Assembly (NCBI GenBank): GCA_902562015.1
Contig: CACERX010000015.1
Location: 1-29,103 of the forward strand
DNA from: an uncultured SAR324 cluster bacterium
Lineage (GTDB): Bacteria > SAR324 > NAC60-12
Reading direction: 5' to 3'
DNA length: 29,103 nt
The translations under genes were made by a program, and so were the position numbers. Below, in pieces: positions 15,149-23,963 of the stretch (position 1 is its first letter; each line of letters opens with the position of its first letter). The notes below the pieces were generated by a model, which had not been told where the DNA came from, ran no database searches, and was given only the letters and a program-made list of their open reading frames with translations.

Positions 15149-16348
15149 TTAAATTGAATCCAATCTTCTGAAATATTTTGGCAGTAGCCTGAAATCAACC
15201 AGGGATGACATAATTGCTTTTGGAAGATTGGCTTCATCTTCATAATAAATTAGGTAATAGCGGGTTTTCATTGTAAGCGCGCTCCCAGATAAAATGGAGA
15301 AGAAAACGATGAAGGATCCTAACGACAATGTTGAGGTGCCCGCAACTGCCTGTCCAATAGTACATCCCATTCCTAAAACTCCTCCGACTCCCATTAAAAT
15401 TGCTCCTAACAGATGGTTCATAAAATCCTTCACGGAAGGGAACCATTCAAAATGAAAATTTCGAAAGATTAAGGCAGAAGAGAAAGATCCAACTATGATA
15501 CCTGCTATGGCGCATACACCAAAGCTAAGAAGCAAGTTGTTGAATCCTGACTGGAGATAAACTAAACTCTCACCCATCGGGTTTACGAATGTAAAGGATT
15601 GAGCTCCAACACCTATTGGCGGTTGATCCATCCATTCAGCAGACTCCTGCCAACTTTTGCCTATAGGCCCGGATGTCACGTACCACCCTCCTATTACACA
15701 AAGCCCCATGACAGTGCTGCTCACAATCAAACCATATCTGGATCTGAATTCGCTAGAATAAAACACCCAAAACCCCAAAAAAATTGCCAAGGCAACTCCC
15801 AGGAAAAAATTTTTTCCATAAAGATCATCTGTGCCAAAAATTAATTCGCCCAGAGACTGACCTGCAAAACCATAATCTGAAAAATTAATTGTTAGTGGGG
15901 ATAACCAGGAGTGGAAGATGATCTCATAAAAAACAGTTTGAGTCATCAGGTAGGCTGAGAAACCGCAGACAAGAAATACAAAAAAGGACTTCAGACTCCC
16001 ACCACCAATTCGTATCAATGTTTTTTTCCCGCATCCACTGGCCAGAGTCATACCTACACCGAACATGATACCTCCCATAATGAACCTAAGCCAGGGAAGA
16101 GATTGCATACGATAGGGAGGACGTGTTTCTTGAATATCAATCCATTGTTGAAATTCAAGCAGGCTTACACCAAAAACAGCCACAGCAATTGAAAATAACC
16201 ATGCTCTAAGTCTATTCGTATCTCCTACATTGATCCAGTCTGCAACAGCACCCATGGTACAATATTGAGAACGATTCCCTACAAAACCCATAATTGCTGC
16301 AATCAAAAAACCAAGGATGAGCACCTTGCTTGCAATTTCCTCTTCCAT
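15149..16348 (-). CDS. YeeE/YedE family sulfur-compound transporter (SoxT-like, copy 2)
   Basis: This 399-residue polytopic membrane protein of the YeeE/YedE family is the last gene of the sHdr-Sox run. Signatures are GNRSQYCTMGAVADWIN near the N-terminus, GMTLASGCGKKTLIRIGGGS and GVLGMGCTIGQAVAGTSTLS, each with a conserved cysteine. It probably brings thiosulfate-derived sulfur into the cytoplasm to feed TusA and sHdr. It differs clearly from the first copy at 11970-13175, which lacks the CTMGAV motif at its N-terminus, so the two may differ in substrate or role. The ATG at 16346-16348 has no clear ribosome-binding site. It follows soxZ by 29 bases. Confidence 0.88.
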   Translation of the reverse strand: MEEEIASKVLILGFLIAAIMGFVGNRSQYCTMGAVADWINVGDTNRLRAWLFSIAVAVFGVSLLEFQQWIDIQETRPPYRMQSLPWLRFIMGGIMFGVGMTLASGCGKKTLIRIGGGSLKSFFVFLVCGFSAYLMTQTVFYEIIFHSWLSPLTINFSDYGFAGQSLGELIFGTDDLYGKNFFLGVALAIFLGFWVFYSSEFRSRYGLIVSSTVMGLCVIGGWYVTSGPIGKSWQESAEWMDQPPIGVGAQSFTFVNPMGESLVYLQSGFNNLLLSFGVCAIAGIIVGSFSSALIFRNFHFEWFPSVKDFMNHLLGAILMGVGGVLGMGCTIGQAVAGTSTLSLGSFIVFFSILSGSALTMKTRYYLIYYEDEANLPKAIMSSLVDFRLLPKYFRRLDSI

Positions 16349-16377
16349 TAATTTTGAGTGAGTTCAGTTTGGTTGAA

Positions 16378-16686
16378 TTACTTAACAGCTGTTTCCACAA
16401 AAAATTTATTATTTTTATTATCTAGTAGTTCTAGGTTCACTTTATCCCCTTTCTTCCCATAATACTGAAGTGACATGTATGGATTTTTTGCTATCCCAGT
16501 ACCCCATTGTCCTTGCATAATTTCACCGCCATTAACCATCACCCTGATTTCGGTTATATGATGAGAAGGCACCAAATTACCGTTTTTATCTTTTCTACGA
16601 CCGGTTTCCATAGGGTGTTTGATCAATGCTTTGACTGTAACTGTTCCAGCTTTTTCTTCTGCTTTGATTCTGATTTTACCAGCCAT
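16378..16686 (-). CDS. soxZ: SoxZ (copy 2, canonical)
   Basis: This is a 102-residue SoxZ. It has the classic features VTVKALIKHPMETGRRKDKNG, then PSHHITEIRVMVNGGEIMQGQWGTGI and the closing IELLD-like strand LELLDNKNNKF. SoxZ forms the heterodimer with SoxY and lacks its own signal peptide, as seen here. AAGGAG lies 4 nt before ATG 16684-16686. It follows soxY by 8 bases. Its placement after the EMO gene puts the SoxYZ carrier in the sHdr operon, where it could deliver sulfur towards import. Confidence 0.93.
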   Translation of the reverse strand: MAGKIRIKAEEKAGTVTVKALIKHPMETGRRKDKNGNLVPSHHITEIRVMVNGGEIMQGQWGTGIAKNPYMSLQYYGKKGDKVNLELLDNKNNKFFVETAVK

Positions 16687-16694
16687 AAAACTCC

Positions 16695-17180
16695 TTAGCC
16701 TTCAGCACAACCACCAACAGAAACATGGATTTTTTTTGAGGAATAGATAAGTTTACCCTGAGATTTTACTACAACATGTATTGGAGAGCTTTTCGCGATC
16801 TTAACTCTTACTGAAAAATTAGGAATCGCATTTTTACTGAGATTATAAGAAGCAATCAAAGGCAAAGGATTGTTCTCTATAAAGATACTGAGATTTTCAA
16901 TATCTTTGATTGATGTTGAAACAGTAATTGGCACTGAAGCCCCATTTTCTGCAACATCAGGCGCTAAAATTTTTATATCACTTGTTTTTTCAAGTATTTT
17001 AGTGCCATACAAAGATTCTAGTGATTTTTGATATTTCTTAGAATGGAAAGCTTCCTTGTTCCAGTTTGCCCATCCCCTTAAAGGAAGGCCCAAAAACGAC
17101 CCAAAAGCAAAAACAAATATGCTGGAAGATGAGATACTGTTAATGAATGCTTTTCTTGTTATCATTTTCTTCATTCTCAT
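16695..17180 (-). CDS. soxY: SoxY (copy 2), C-terminus GGCAEG
   Basis: This is a 161-residue SoxY with an export signal (ITRKAFINSISSSSIFVFAFGSFLG). The basic pair is RK rather than the canonical RR, so Tat use is plausible but atypical. The body contains IKILAPDVAENGASVPITVSTSI, the standard SoxY strand pattern. The end reads HVSVGGCAEG, where typical SoxY has GGCGG. The sulfur-carrying Cys is kept, but the tail is one residue longer and no longer Gly-Gly. The ATG at 17178-17180 overlaps the EMO stop by one base (TAATG), indicating coupling; ATGs at 17174 and 17165 are alternatives. It is followed by soxZ. Confidence 0.88.
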   Translation of the reverse strand: MRMKKMITRKAFINSISSSSIFVFAFGSFLGLPLRGWANWNKEAFHSKKYQKSLESLYGTKILEKTSDIKILAPDVAENGASVPITVSTSIKDIENLSIFIENNPLPLIASYNLSKNAIPNFSVRVKIAKSSPIHVVVKSQGKLIYSSKKIHVSVGGCAEG

Positions 17181-19261
17181 TACACCTGTAATTCAGGTGC
17201 ATCTTTTTCAACCATGGAAGATTCTGGCACAGCTTCATTTGTCTCTTCATGAGAAAGTTTCTCGAGTTCCATAGCTTCTGCAACATAATCGACAATGTCG
17301 CGAACAATCATATTTTCTTCATTGCCAGATGTTTTGACCGCATCTGAGTACATTGTCATATCTTTAGGACAAGCAACTGTAAAATAGTTGGCACCCGTCA
17401 ACAGAGCCTCTTCGATTCGATTTTCACTGGGACGTTGCTTCATGTCTTCATGTTCCTTTTTCCAAACTTGACCTCCTCCTGCGCCGCAGCAAAAGGAATT
17501 TTTTCGGTTTCGTTGCATTTCGAGTAGTTCTACTCCACATTGACGCATTACTTCACGAGGGGCATCAAAAATTCCATTGTATCTCCCCAAATAACAAGGA
17601 TCATGGTATGTTCCTTTAATCTTTAGAGGTTTAGAGATTTTGATCTCTCCTGCATGAATCAGCTCCATTAAAAGAGTTGAATAATGCTTAACCGAATAAA
17701 CCCCACCTTTCGAAGGATATTCGTTTAGCAAAGTATTATAGGTATGTGGATCAGTAGTCAGGATATGCTGGAAATCACAATTTTCGAGTGTTTGAATGTT
17801 ATCTTCAGCGAGTGCATCGAAAAGGCCCTCTTCCCCAACTCTGCGAGCATCGTTGCCTGTAGATTTCTCATCTTTCATTAGAATGCCAAAATCTACACCA
17901 GCAGCATTCAGTACTTCTGCAAATTTACGAGTCTTTTCTGTACAGTTTTGATTGAAAGAAGCAAAATCACCTACGTACCAGAGGTATTCAACAGCTTCCT
18001 TGGAAGCGTCCTTGATCTGAAAGTCAAGATCGCGTGTCCACCGAGTTCGTTTTCTTGATGATTCCCCAAAAGAGTTCCCCTGTTCATCTAGACTGCGAAG
18101 AGCATCTGATAGTTCATCCGGCATATTAGCATCGAACACCAGTTTACGTCGTATCTGAAGTATATCCTGCATCGGTTCGTTGCCAACCGGACAAACTTCT
18201 ACGCATGCCATACAGGTAGTGCAAGACCAAACTGCATCATTTGAAATAGCTTCATTGAGCAGATCTAATTTTAATTTACCCCCTGCCAGTTCAGACGAGT
18301 TTTCGTTTATGAAATACCGTTTATTTATTTCAAGTGCAGATGGACTTAAAGGAGTACCAGACTCATGAGCCGGACAAACTTCATGGCAACGCGTGCACAT
18401 GATACAGACGTATGAATCAAATATATTCTTCCATGGAAGTTCATCCAGATTTGATGCTCCTGGATTTGAACTTTCGGCTGGCTCCATCAGCTTTCCATTT
18501 GCCTCACGACTAGCAAATGCTAGATTAATTGGAGCGAGAAAAATATGTATATGCTTGCTGTATGGGAAATAAGGTAAAAATAGAACAATCAGGCCCATTG
18601 CAAGCCACCAGGTAACATGGATCCCAGTTTCCAAACCTTCCCAGCCAAAAAACAGCGGTGCAATTAGGCTGGCTGTAGGCATAGACCATTCTGCAACTTC
18701 TCGCTCGGCCAAGTGAAAAGCGGTTCCAAGCCAACGAGATCCAACATGAAGAATAATAAAGATTCCCACTAAGAGTGAATCCTTGCGAATCCCGCCATCA
18801 GCAACCTTTTTCTGTAGTTTGACGTTACTGTTAAATTCAAAAACCTTAGGCTTGCCTACAAACCTGCGAATAAGGAAATAAATTATTCCTATTAAAACCA
18901 GAATACTGAACAGATCAGAAAAAAGATTGAATCCCAACGCTACAGGATTGGAGCTTCCGATTGTTGACCATCCTTCTATATATGCCTCAAGCAGGTCATT
19001 GATATTGACCAGAAGGTAGAAACTAAAACCAAAAAAAATGAAGGCGTGGAATAGGCTAACAATAGGCCTGGATTTGAAGAGAGGTTTCTGAAGGCCAACA
19101 TCAATCAGTGCCTTTATCAGCCTCGATGGGAAGCCATCTGTCCGGTAAGAAGGCTTTCCCTGAGAAACAATGACATATATTCTCCGAAAACCTCGGAAAG
19201 CCAATCCTCCACAGACCACTACAAGAAGAACGAAGGCAATTTGTTCTGTTGTACTTAGCAT
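17180..19261 (-). CDS. emo: EMO-type membrane EtfAB:quinone oxidoreductase (NarI-like plus HdrD-like FeS)
   Basis: This 693-residue membrane protein should oxidise EtfAB and reduce quinone. Residues 1-250 hold five or six transmembrane segments with histidines placed for haem b (FHAFIFFGF, ILHVGSRW, GIHVTWW, SKHIHIF), like NarI. Two 4Fe-4S motifs follow: CIMCTRCHEVCP (Cys286, 289, 292, 296) and CTTCMACVEVCP (347, 350, 353, 357). Then comes an HdrD/CCG domain with YHDPCYLGR and SFCCGAGGG. It lies downstream of etfB and etfA, as expected for the EMO family, and overlaps the start of soxY. The assignment as quinone reductase is by family and context. Which quinone is used is not visible. Confidence 0.87.
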   Translation of the reverse strand: MLSTTEQIAFVLLVVVCGGLAFRGFRRIYVIVSQGKPSYRTDGFPSRLIKALIDVGLQKPLFKSRPIVSLFHAFIFFGFSFYLLVNINDLLEAYIEGWSTIGSSNPVALGFNLFSDLFSILVLIGIIYFLIRRFVGKPKVFEFNSNVKLQKKVADGGIRKDSLLVGIFIILHVGSRWLGTAFHLAEREVAEWSMPTASLIAPLFFGWEGLETGIHVTWWLAMGLIVLFLPYFPYSKHIHIFLAPINLAFASREANGKLMEPAESSNPGASNLDELPWKNIFDSYVCIMCTRCHEVCPAHESGTPLSPSALEINKRYFINENSSELAGGKLKLDLLNEAISNDAVWSCTTCMACVEVCPVGNEPMQDILQIRRKLVFDANMPDELSDALRSLDEQGNSFGESSRKRTRWTRDLDFQIKDASKEAVEYLWYVGDFASFNQNCTEKTRKFAEVLNAAGVDFGILMKDEKSTGNDARRVGEEGLFDALAEDNIQTLENCDFQHILTTDPHTYNTLLNEYPSKGGVYSVKHYSTLLMELIHAGEIKISKPLKIKGTYHDPCYLGRYNGIFDAPREVMRQCGVELLEMQRNRKNSFCCGAGGGQVWKKEHEDMKQRPSENRIEEALLTGANYFTVACPKDMTMYSDAVKTSGNEENMIVRDIVDYVAEAMELEKLSHEETNEAVPESSMVEKDAPELQV

Positions 19262-19307
19262 GCTTTACTTTGAGTCTGAAGTTTCAGGCAGTTCTCATTA
19301 TGTCAAA

Positions 19308-20243
19308 CTAAGAAAGAGAATCTTCCAGTTCTTCACAGATGTCAAAGAGGTCTTCTGTCATTCCGTAATGAGCAAAATCAAATATAGGAGCAGTCTTATC
19401 TGTGTTGATTGCAATAATGGTTGATGAGCTTTTCATCCCCTCAAGATGCTCAGGAGCTCCAGAAATACCAAGGGCAATATAAACTTTAGGGTTGACTTTC
19501 AGTCCAGATTTACCAACCTGACAAGATTTAGGAAGCCATCCCGCGTCTACTATGGGCCTTGAACACGCAAGATCAGCTTTAAGATTTTCAGCCAATTCCT
19601 GTACTACCTCGATATCATCTTTGCTTCCGATACCTCGTCCCACTGCAACTAGGATATCACTTTGGGTAATGTCCACATCGGCAGCTTCAGGTTCTATCAG
19701 CTCCTTAAACTTAACTTTACCTGAACCAAAGTCTGCTGTAACATCTTCAGCAGTTGCAGAACCTCCTGACTTGCCAGCTTCAGCAGAATATGATCCTGCC
19801 AAAACCATCGCAACAGCTTTTGGTGCAGTCGAATTTACTTCCATCTTGCCTCCATAAAGCTGACTTTTGAATTCGAAACTGTCCCCTGAAGTTTCAACAC
19901 TGGAACAATAGGAAATGACGGGAAGGTCAAGTGAGACACCTAATACTGGAGCGAGATCCAAACCCATTGAAGTTGAGCCTACCAGAACAAGATCAGGAGA
20001 TTCAGATTGAATTACCTGGAGTGCGGCACTGGAGTATGCTTCAGGATTAAAATCATCACTGCCTCCAAGACAAAGTACTCGGTCTGCAGCTCCAAGTTCT
20101 GAAGAGCGACCCTTCATTGATCCAAAAACAAGGGCACTACACTTTCCTCCATTAGCCAATTTACGAGCTTGTCCTAACATTTCAAAACTAATGTCCTGAA
20201 ACTCACCTTTCATATGTTCTGTAATTACAAGTACATTTCCCAT
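19308..20243 (-). CDS. etfA: Electron transfer flavoprotein alpha subunit
   Basis: EtfA binds FAD and, with EtfB, moves electrons between dehydrogenases and membrane quinone reductases. The C-terminal FAD domain is complete: VGRGIGSKDDIEVVQELAE, SRPIVDAGWLPKSCQVGKSG, VNPKVYIALGISGAPEHLEGM, IIAINTDKTAPIFDFAHYG. The N-terminal domain starts MGNVLVITEHMKGEF. I choose ATG 20241-20243 over TTG 20249, although neither has a strong ribosome-binding site. It follows etfB and precedes the EMO gene. In the sHdr context it probably carries electrons from sulfane-sulfur oxidation rather than from acyl-CoA. Confidence 0.93.
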   Translation of the reverse strand: MGNVLVITEHMKGEFQDISFEMLGQARKLANGGKCSALVFGSMKGRSSELGAADRVLCLGGSDDFNPEAYSSAALQVIQSESPDLVLVGSTSMGLDLAPVLGVSLDLPVISYCSSVETSGDSFEFKSQLYGGKMEVNSTAPKAVAMVLAGSYSAEAGKSGGSATAEDVTADFGSGKVKFKELIEPEAADVDITQSDILVAVGRGIGSKDDIEVVQELAENLKADLACSRPIVDAGWLPKSCQVGKSGLKVNPKVYIALGISGAPEHLEGMKSSSTIIAINTDKTAPIFDFAHYGMTEDLFDICEELEDSLS

Positions 20244-20276
20244 AGTCAAATATTTCCCATTATAAATTTGTTTTAA

Positions 20277-21020
20277 TTATGCGACTCCTTTTTCCTTCAG
20301 CAGTTCCACCAACTCATCAACTGATCCAAGCATTTTTGCTCCACCTGTTTTGGTCGGAGGTGCCATTGAAGTTACTTCACTTTTAACTGTTTCTGGCGCT
20401 CCATTAAGAGATTTTTCTTCTATACTTGCAGATTCCTGGATCTGACGTACCTTGCTCACCGGTGCATATCTTGGAGTTTGTCTAGCAGCCTGAATACCAA
20501 GCACAGCTGGTACTTGTACATCAAAAGATGCCATCAAACCACCAAAATATTCCTTATGAACAACAATGCCATTGTCACCGCCTTCAACTCGAGTGACAAC
20601 ACTTAAGCATGGGATCTTGAGAATTGAAGAAAGCATTGGACCCATCATTCCTTCGCGATCATCCACTGACTGCACACCTGTCATGATCAAGTCATATTCA
20701 GTTCCCACGGCCTCAGCAAAAATAGAAGCGCTAGCTCTGCTGCCTTCAACCTCAGCGCCCATGATTTTTATTGCCTTGTCTGCCCCTTTTGCCATAGAAG
20801 TAAAAAGCGCCTTATCCACCTCATCACCATCAAGCGCAATGGCAGTAATCTCCGAAGCCTGTCCGGCTTCCTTAAGACAAACTGCCTCTTCGAGCGCGTG
20901 CTCGTCGTATTCGTCAAGCTTGAATTTGATATATTCAGTATCCAGAGCCTTACCGCTATCGTCGACCTCAAGCTCTTCAGCCAGGTCCGGCACCTGTTTC
21001 AATAACACAGCAATTTTCAT
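20277..21020 (-). CDS. etfB: Electron transfer flavoprotein beta subunit
   Basis: EtfB is the partner of EtfA. The 247-residue protein starts MKIAVLLKQVPD and carries FKLDEYDEHALEEAV, TGVQSVDDREGMMGPMLSSIL and VPAVLGIQAARQTPRYAP, all standard family blocks. The loop after ITAIALD is where ETFs bind AMP or, in bifurcating forms, a second FAD; I cannot decide which from sequence. ATG 21018-21020 has GAGGAG 4 nt upstream. A 215-base gap precedes it, so etfBA-emo-soxYZ may have its own promoter in addition to read-through from shdr. Confidence 0.93.
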   Translation of the reverse strand: MKIAVLLKQVPDLAEELEVDDSGKALDTEYIKFKLDEYDEHALEEAVCLKEAGQASEITAIALDGDEVDKALFTSMAKGADKAIKIMGAEVEGSRASASIFAEAVGTEYDLIMTGVQSVDDREGMMGPMLSSILKIPCLSVVTRVEGGDNGIVVHKEYFGGLMASFDVQVPAVLGIQAARQTPRYAPVSKVRQIQESASIEEKSLNGAPETVKSEVTSMAPPTKTGGAKMLGSVDELVELLKEKGVA

Positions 21021-21158
21021 TATCTCCTCATTAAGTTTTGTTAAATTAAGAATTTTATTTGTTTTTTATTTTGAACTACTGCGACTCATTTCCATAAAAA
21101 ACCTTCTAAAGCAATCTAAATTATGCTCCTCTCAACTATGTGATCCGTTAAGCTGAAG

Positions 21159-21179
21159 AATCTTACAAACACTAAGATT
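21159..21179. repeat. 7-bp perfect inverted repeat upstream of etfB
   Basis: AATCTTA and TAAGATT flank a 7-nt loop in the gap between the Rieske gene and etfB. It has no adjacent T run on the minus strand, so it may be a processing or regulator site rather than a terminator. Confidence 0.35.
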
Positions 21180-21235
21180 TCAAATAACCAGATACGAATC
21201 AATACCTTATCAAGTGACTAGCTAATTATTTTGTT

Positions 21236-21910
21236 TTAATCATCCTGTTCTATTTCTACAATGATTTCTCCAGCAGTTTCAAAGGCCCTGTACTTTTTCA
21301 ATGGGTAATCCGCAGGCCCCCTTAGTCTTTCACCGCTGCATACTTGGAATCTGCTGCCGTGTTCGGGACAGGTTATACTTCCATTCTCGGGATCAAAAAC
21401 ACCGTCTGCCAGAGAGAAACCAGCATGTGGACATATATCACGCACGGCACAAACTTGATCTTTCCATTTAAAAACCGCGATCGGATCTTCAGTTGAATCA
21501 GGAAGCCTTCCAATCAATCCCTCTCCCTTATTCATTACCGGCTTAGCCTTCTCCAAAACCTTCTTTTTAACCAGCACTGTTCCTTGCTTTAAATGCCTAA
21601 GCCGGTCATAAATTAGTCTTGGAAGGGCCCCACGGTTTGCAACCAGATCTGCGCCGGCTGTTTCAGCGGCAATCCATAGTTCCTTATCAGGAACAGTCAC
21701 CGAAAGAGCCACAAAGCACTCAGGCCATTTTTCTTTCCAAGAAGAAATTTCCTCAAGCACTCCTGGCTGCTCCAGTTCCGCCACCAGAATTATCGGCGCA
21801 ACCTGAGTAGATTCAATGAACTCATCGAAACGAAGCCCAAGTCTTGAAGCCTGTCTTTGGAGGTGCTTTTTTAATAGGATGTTTTCTGCTTTAAGGACCA
21901 ATGGTCCCAC
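21236..21910 (-). CDS. Rieske [2Fe-2S] protein with receiver-like N-terminal domain
   Basis: This is a 224-residue soluble protein. Residues ~145-222 are a Rieske domain with ligands Cys160-Pro-His162 and Cys181-Pro-Glu-His184 (ICPHAGFSLADG and TCPEHGSRFQVCSG), of the ferredoxin type rather than the bc1 type. Residues ~1-108 resemble a response-regulator or B12-fold alpha/beta domain (APIILVAELEQPGV, FVALSVTVPDKELWI, AAETAGADLVANRGALPRL). No signal peptide is present. The start is GTG 21908-21910, with GGGGGA about 14 nt upstream inside the end of shdrB3. It sits between shdrB3 and etfB, so it may carry electrons between sHdr and EtfAB; this is inference. I do not know of this fusion as a standard sHdr component. 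Confidence 0.78.
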   Translation of the reverse strand: MGPLVLKAENILLKKHLQRQASRLGLRFDEFIESTQVAPIILVAELEQPGVLEEISSWKEKWPECFVALSVTVPDKELWIAAETAGADLVANRGALPRLIYDRLRHLKQGTVLVKKKVLEKAKPVMNKGEGLIGRLPDSTEDPIAVFKWKDQVCAVRDICPHAGFSLADGVFDPENGSITCPEHGSRFQVCSGERLRGPADYPLKKYRAFETAGEIIVEIEQDD

Positions 21911-21917
21911 TGTTTTT

Positions 21918-23204
21918 TTAATCTTCCCCCATACAGTGGTCCAGGATTTCTGCTATGTCCAGGACTTCAAGTTTACCTTCGTTGTTGGTTGACTTTACTG
22001 CATCTTCGAAACGTGAAACCTCATATGGACAGCACACGACGAGAATCTCCGCCCCTATTTCTATAGCCTCCTTGACACGATTCTCAGACAACCTCTCTTT
22101 AGTGTGATCTGCAGTCACACCGTCCAGCCACATACCACCACCACCACCACCGCAGCAGTAACTCTGTTCACGGCAACGATACATTTCGATGAATTCAGAT
22201 CCTGGAATAGCTTCTATCAGTTCTCTAGGGGCCAGATATTCCCCATTATGACGTCCAAGGTAACATGGATCATGAAACGTAAGCTTTTTGGGATATGATT
22301 TTGTCAATAAAGGCTTAAGTTCATCCAATCTGCTCCTTAGATACTGGGTATAGTGAGCCAATTTGTATTCATTTCCAGTCAGTTTTGGATAATGATTCTT
22401 AAATGCATTGTATGCATGTGGGTCTGTGACAACAAGGGTGTCGTGTTTATATTTTTGAAATTGTTCATCGTTATGATGAGCAAGTTCTTCAAAAAGTCCG
22501 GTCTCTCCGACCAGTCTCTGGGAATCACCATCACATTTTTCCAGACTGCCAAGGATCCCAAAATCTAACCCGAGCCTGTTGAAAACTCTTGTCAAAGCTT
22601 TTGCTGCATCCTGTCCCCTTTGATGATAGGAAAAGTAATCACTAACATACCAAAGCACCTTTACAGGTTCCGAACCATCCTCCTTAGAAAGGTCCCTAGG
22701 AGGGTTTTCTAGGTCTTTAGTCCATCGCGGCCGCTTTCTTGGAGATTCCCCCATCGGATTCCCATATTCCGAAACATTCTGAAGCATTTCCTGGATCTCA
22801 CCGGGCAGATTACCATTCAGTACCACCTGCTCGCGAACTGCAGGCATGATTTTCATCATGTCTACTTCCTTTGGACAGACCCTAAGACAATTCATACAGG
22901 TAGTGCAAAGCCAGAGATCATCGCTTTCAAAAAGGTTCTGCCCCGTCTGAAGCTTACGGAACAACTTACGTGGTCCATAACTACCTACGTGGTCCACTGG
23001 GCAAACACCCACACATTGCGCGCATTGATAACACCAACCCATCGACTCCGCGCCTTTAGTTTCTGTGACCTTGTCCATGTATGTGAGATCATATTCTGAA
23101 AGCTCCCGAGGTTCATACATCCTGTTCCACACTCCGGAAATATCAATCCCCTCTACTACTGCTTCTTCCTTTTCCGTAAATTTTTCGTATTTATGTTCAG
23201 CCAT
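21918..23204 (-). CDS. shdrB3: sHdr subunit B3 (fused HdrC2-HdrB2-type iron-sulfur protein)
   Basis: This 428-residue cytoplasmic protein joins an HdrC-like and an HdrB/HdrD-like half. Two 4Fe-4S motifs lie at the start: CYQCAQCVGVCP (58, 61, 64, 68) and CTTCMNCLRVCP (100, 103, 106, 110). The second half has CCG-domain motifs FHDPCYLGRHNGEY and SYCCGGGGGGMW, plus VVCCPYEVSRF. As I recall, fused HdrC2B2 (B3) marks the sHdr type linked to etfAB and emo, exactly the neighbourhood here. It is probably the electron-exit subunit of the complex that oxidises LbpA- or TusA-bound sulfur. It has about 40 per cent of its pattern in common with the soluble part of the EMO protein. ATG 23202-23204, 6 bases after the hyp gene. 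Confidence 0.88.
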   Translation of the reverse strand: MAEHKYEKFTEKEEAVVEGIDISGVWNRMYEPRELSEYDLTYMDKVTETKGAESMGWCYQCAQCVGVCPVDHVGSYGPRKLFRKLQTGQNLFESDDLWLCTTCMNCLRVCPKEVDMMKIMPAVREQVVLNGNLPGEIQEMLQNVSEYGNPMGESPRKRPRWTKDLENPPRDLSKEDGSEPVKVLWYVSDYFSYHQRGQDAAKALTRVFNRLGLDFGILGSLEKCDGDSQRLVGETGLFEELAHHNDEQFQKYKHDTLVVTDPHAYNAFKNHYPKLTGNEYKLAHYTQYLRSRLDELKPLLTKSYPKKLTFHDPCYLGRHNGEYLAPRELIEAIPGSEFIEMYRCREQSYCCGGGGGGMWLDGVTADHTKERLSENRVKEAIEIGAEILVVCCPYEVSRFEDAVKSTNNEGKLEVLDIAEILDHCMGED

Positions 23205-23210
23205 TGCTTC

Positions 23211-23963
23211 TCAAAATTTTAATTTTTGCACTCCAAGCACACGGCGTGTCAGTTCAGGCAGTTCTGGAAGAATCCTGTTGAATTCATCAGACAGCTTTAC
23301 TCTAAAAACCGTGTACATATATACTGCGTAAACGCAGGCCAGGAAAACATCAATCCCGAATTTACCATGACCAACTCTGGAATAACCACGCTCATTTCCA
23401 ACCTGATTGACATAAGACATTGCCTCTCCTACTCTAAGATATGTTTCTCCCTCAGTTTCCCCAAGCAAATCTATCTCCTCCTGGACCACAAGAGGCAAGG
23501 CACCAGTATTATTATCTGGGTCCCAGATCCAGTTCGTCCAAAGCCAGTATCTATCTGGCATAGAGTAATGCAGAAGTTCTCCTGCAAAGTTAATGCGCAT
23601 CTTTTCCTCAATACCTTCAACTTGATTTACAAAGAAGTTGAAACGATTCTCAACAGGATCAACCCCATGAAGTAGTTCCCTGATCATACTGCGAAGGTTT
23701 TCAAAACCATTCGCGTCAATAAGGCGTTTTGACTTTCTCCCGATCGAAAAGATTAAACTTACGATACGGTCAAAGTTACCTTCATCAAGCTCATCAACAG
23801 ATGAGGGGCTCAGATACCCCTTAAAACATTCAGCTTTTCGGGAAACTCGCTCAGAAAGGTCCTCCAAGTCAGCAGAACTGGCTAATTTAGTGGCTTCCTT
23901 CATAAACTCCAATGCAGATTCTGAATCGACGATTTCTTCGTTCGTCAGTGAATCAAAAAGCAT
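23211..23963 (-). CDS. sHdr-associated conserved hypothetical protein (Hyp)
   Basis: This is a 250-residue soluble protein without cysteine clusters or a recognised catalytic motif. A run of charged helices is followed by a conserved-looking block with many aromatics (HYSMPDRYWLWTNWIWDPD) and FGIDVFLACVYAVYMYTVF near the C-terminus. In sHdr operons a protein of this size and position (between hdrA and hdrC2/B2) is a standing member, called Hyp, and is probably needed for the complex. Its ATG 23961-23963 overlaps the hdrA stop (TAATG). The role is unknown; assignment is mainly by position and length. Confidence 0.78.
   Translation of the reverse strand: MLFDSLTNEEIVDSESALEFMKEATKLASSADLEDLSERVSRKAECFKGYLSPSSVDELDEGNFDRIVSLIFSIGRKSKRLIDANGFENLRSMIRELLHGVDPVENRFNFFVNQVEGIEEKMRINFAGELLHYSMPDRYWLWTNWIWDPDNNTGALPLVVQEEIDLLGETEGETYLRVGEAMSYVNQVGNERGYSRVGHGKFGIDVFLACVYAVYMYTVFRVKLSDEFNRILPELPELTRRVLGVQKLKF

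Noticed and set aside
21020..21110. Nine-codon leader peptide (MEMSRSSSK) with AGAAGG upstream of etfB
   Set aside because: Too short to judge, no attenuator structure follows it, and the codon content suggests nothing specific.
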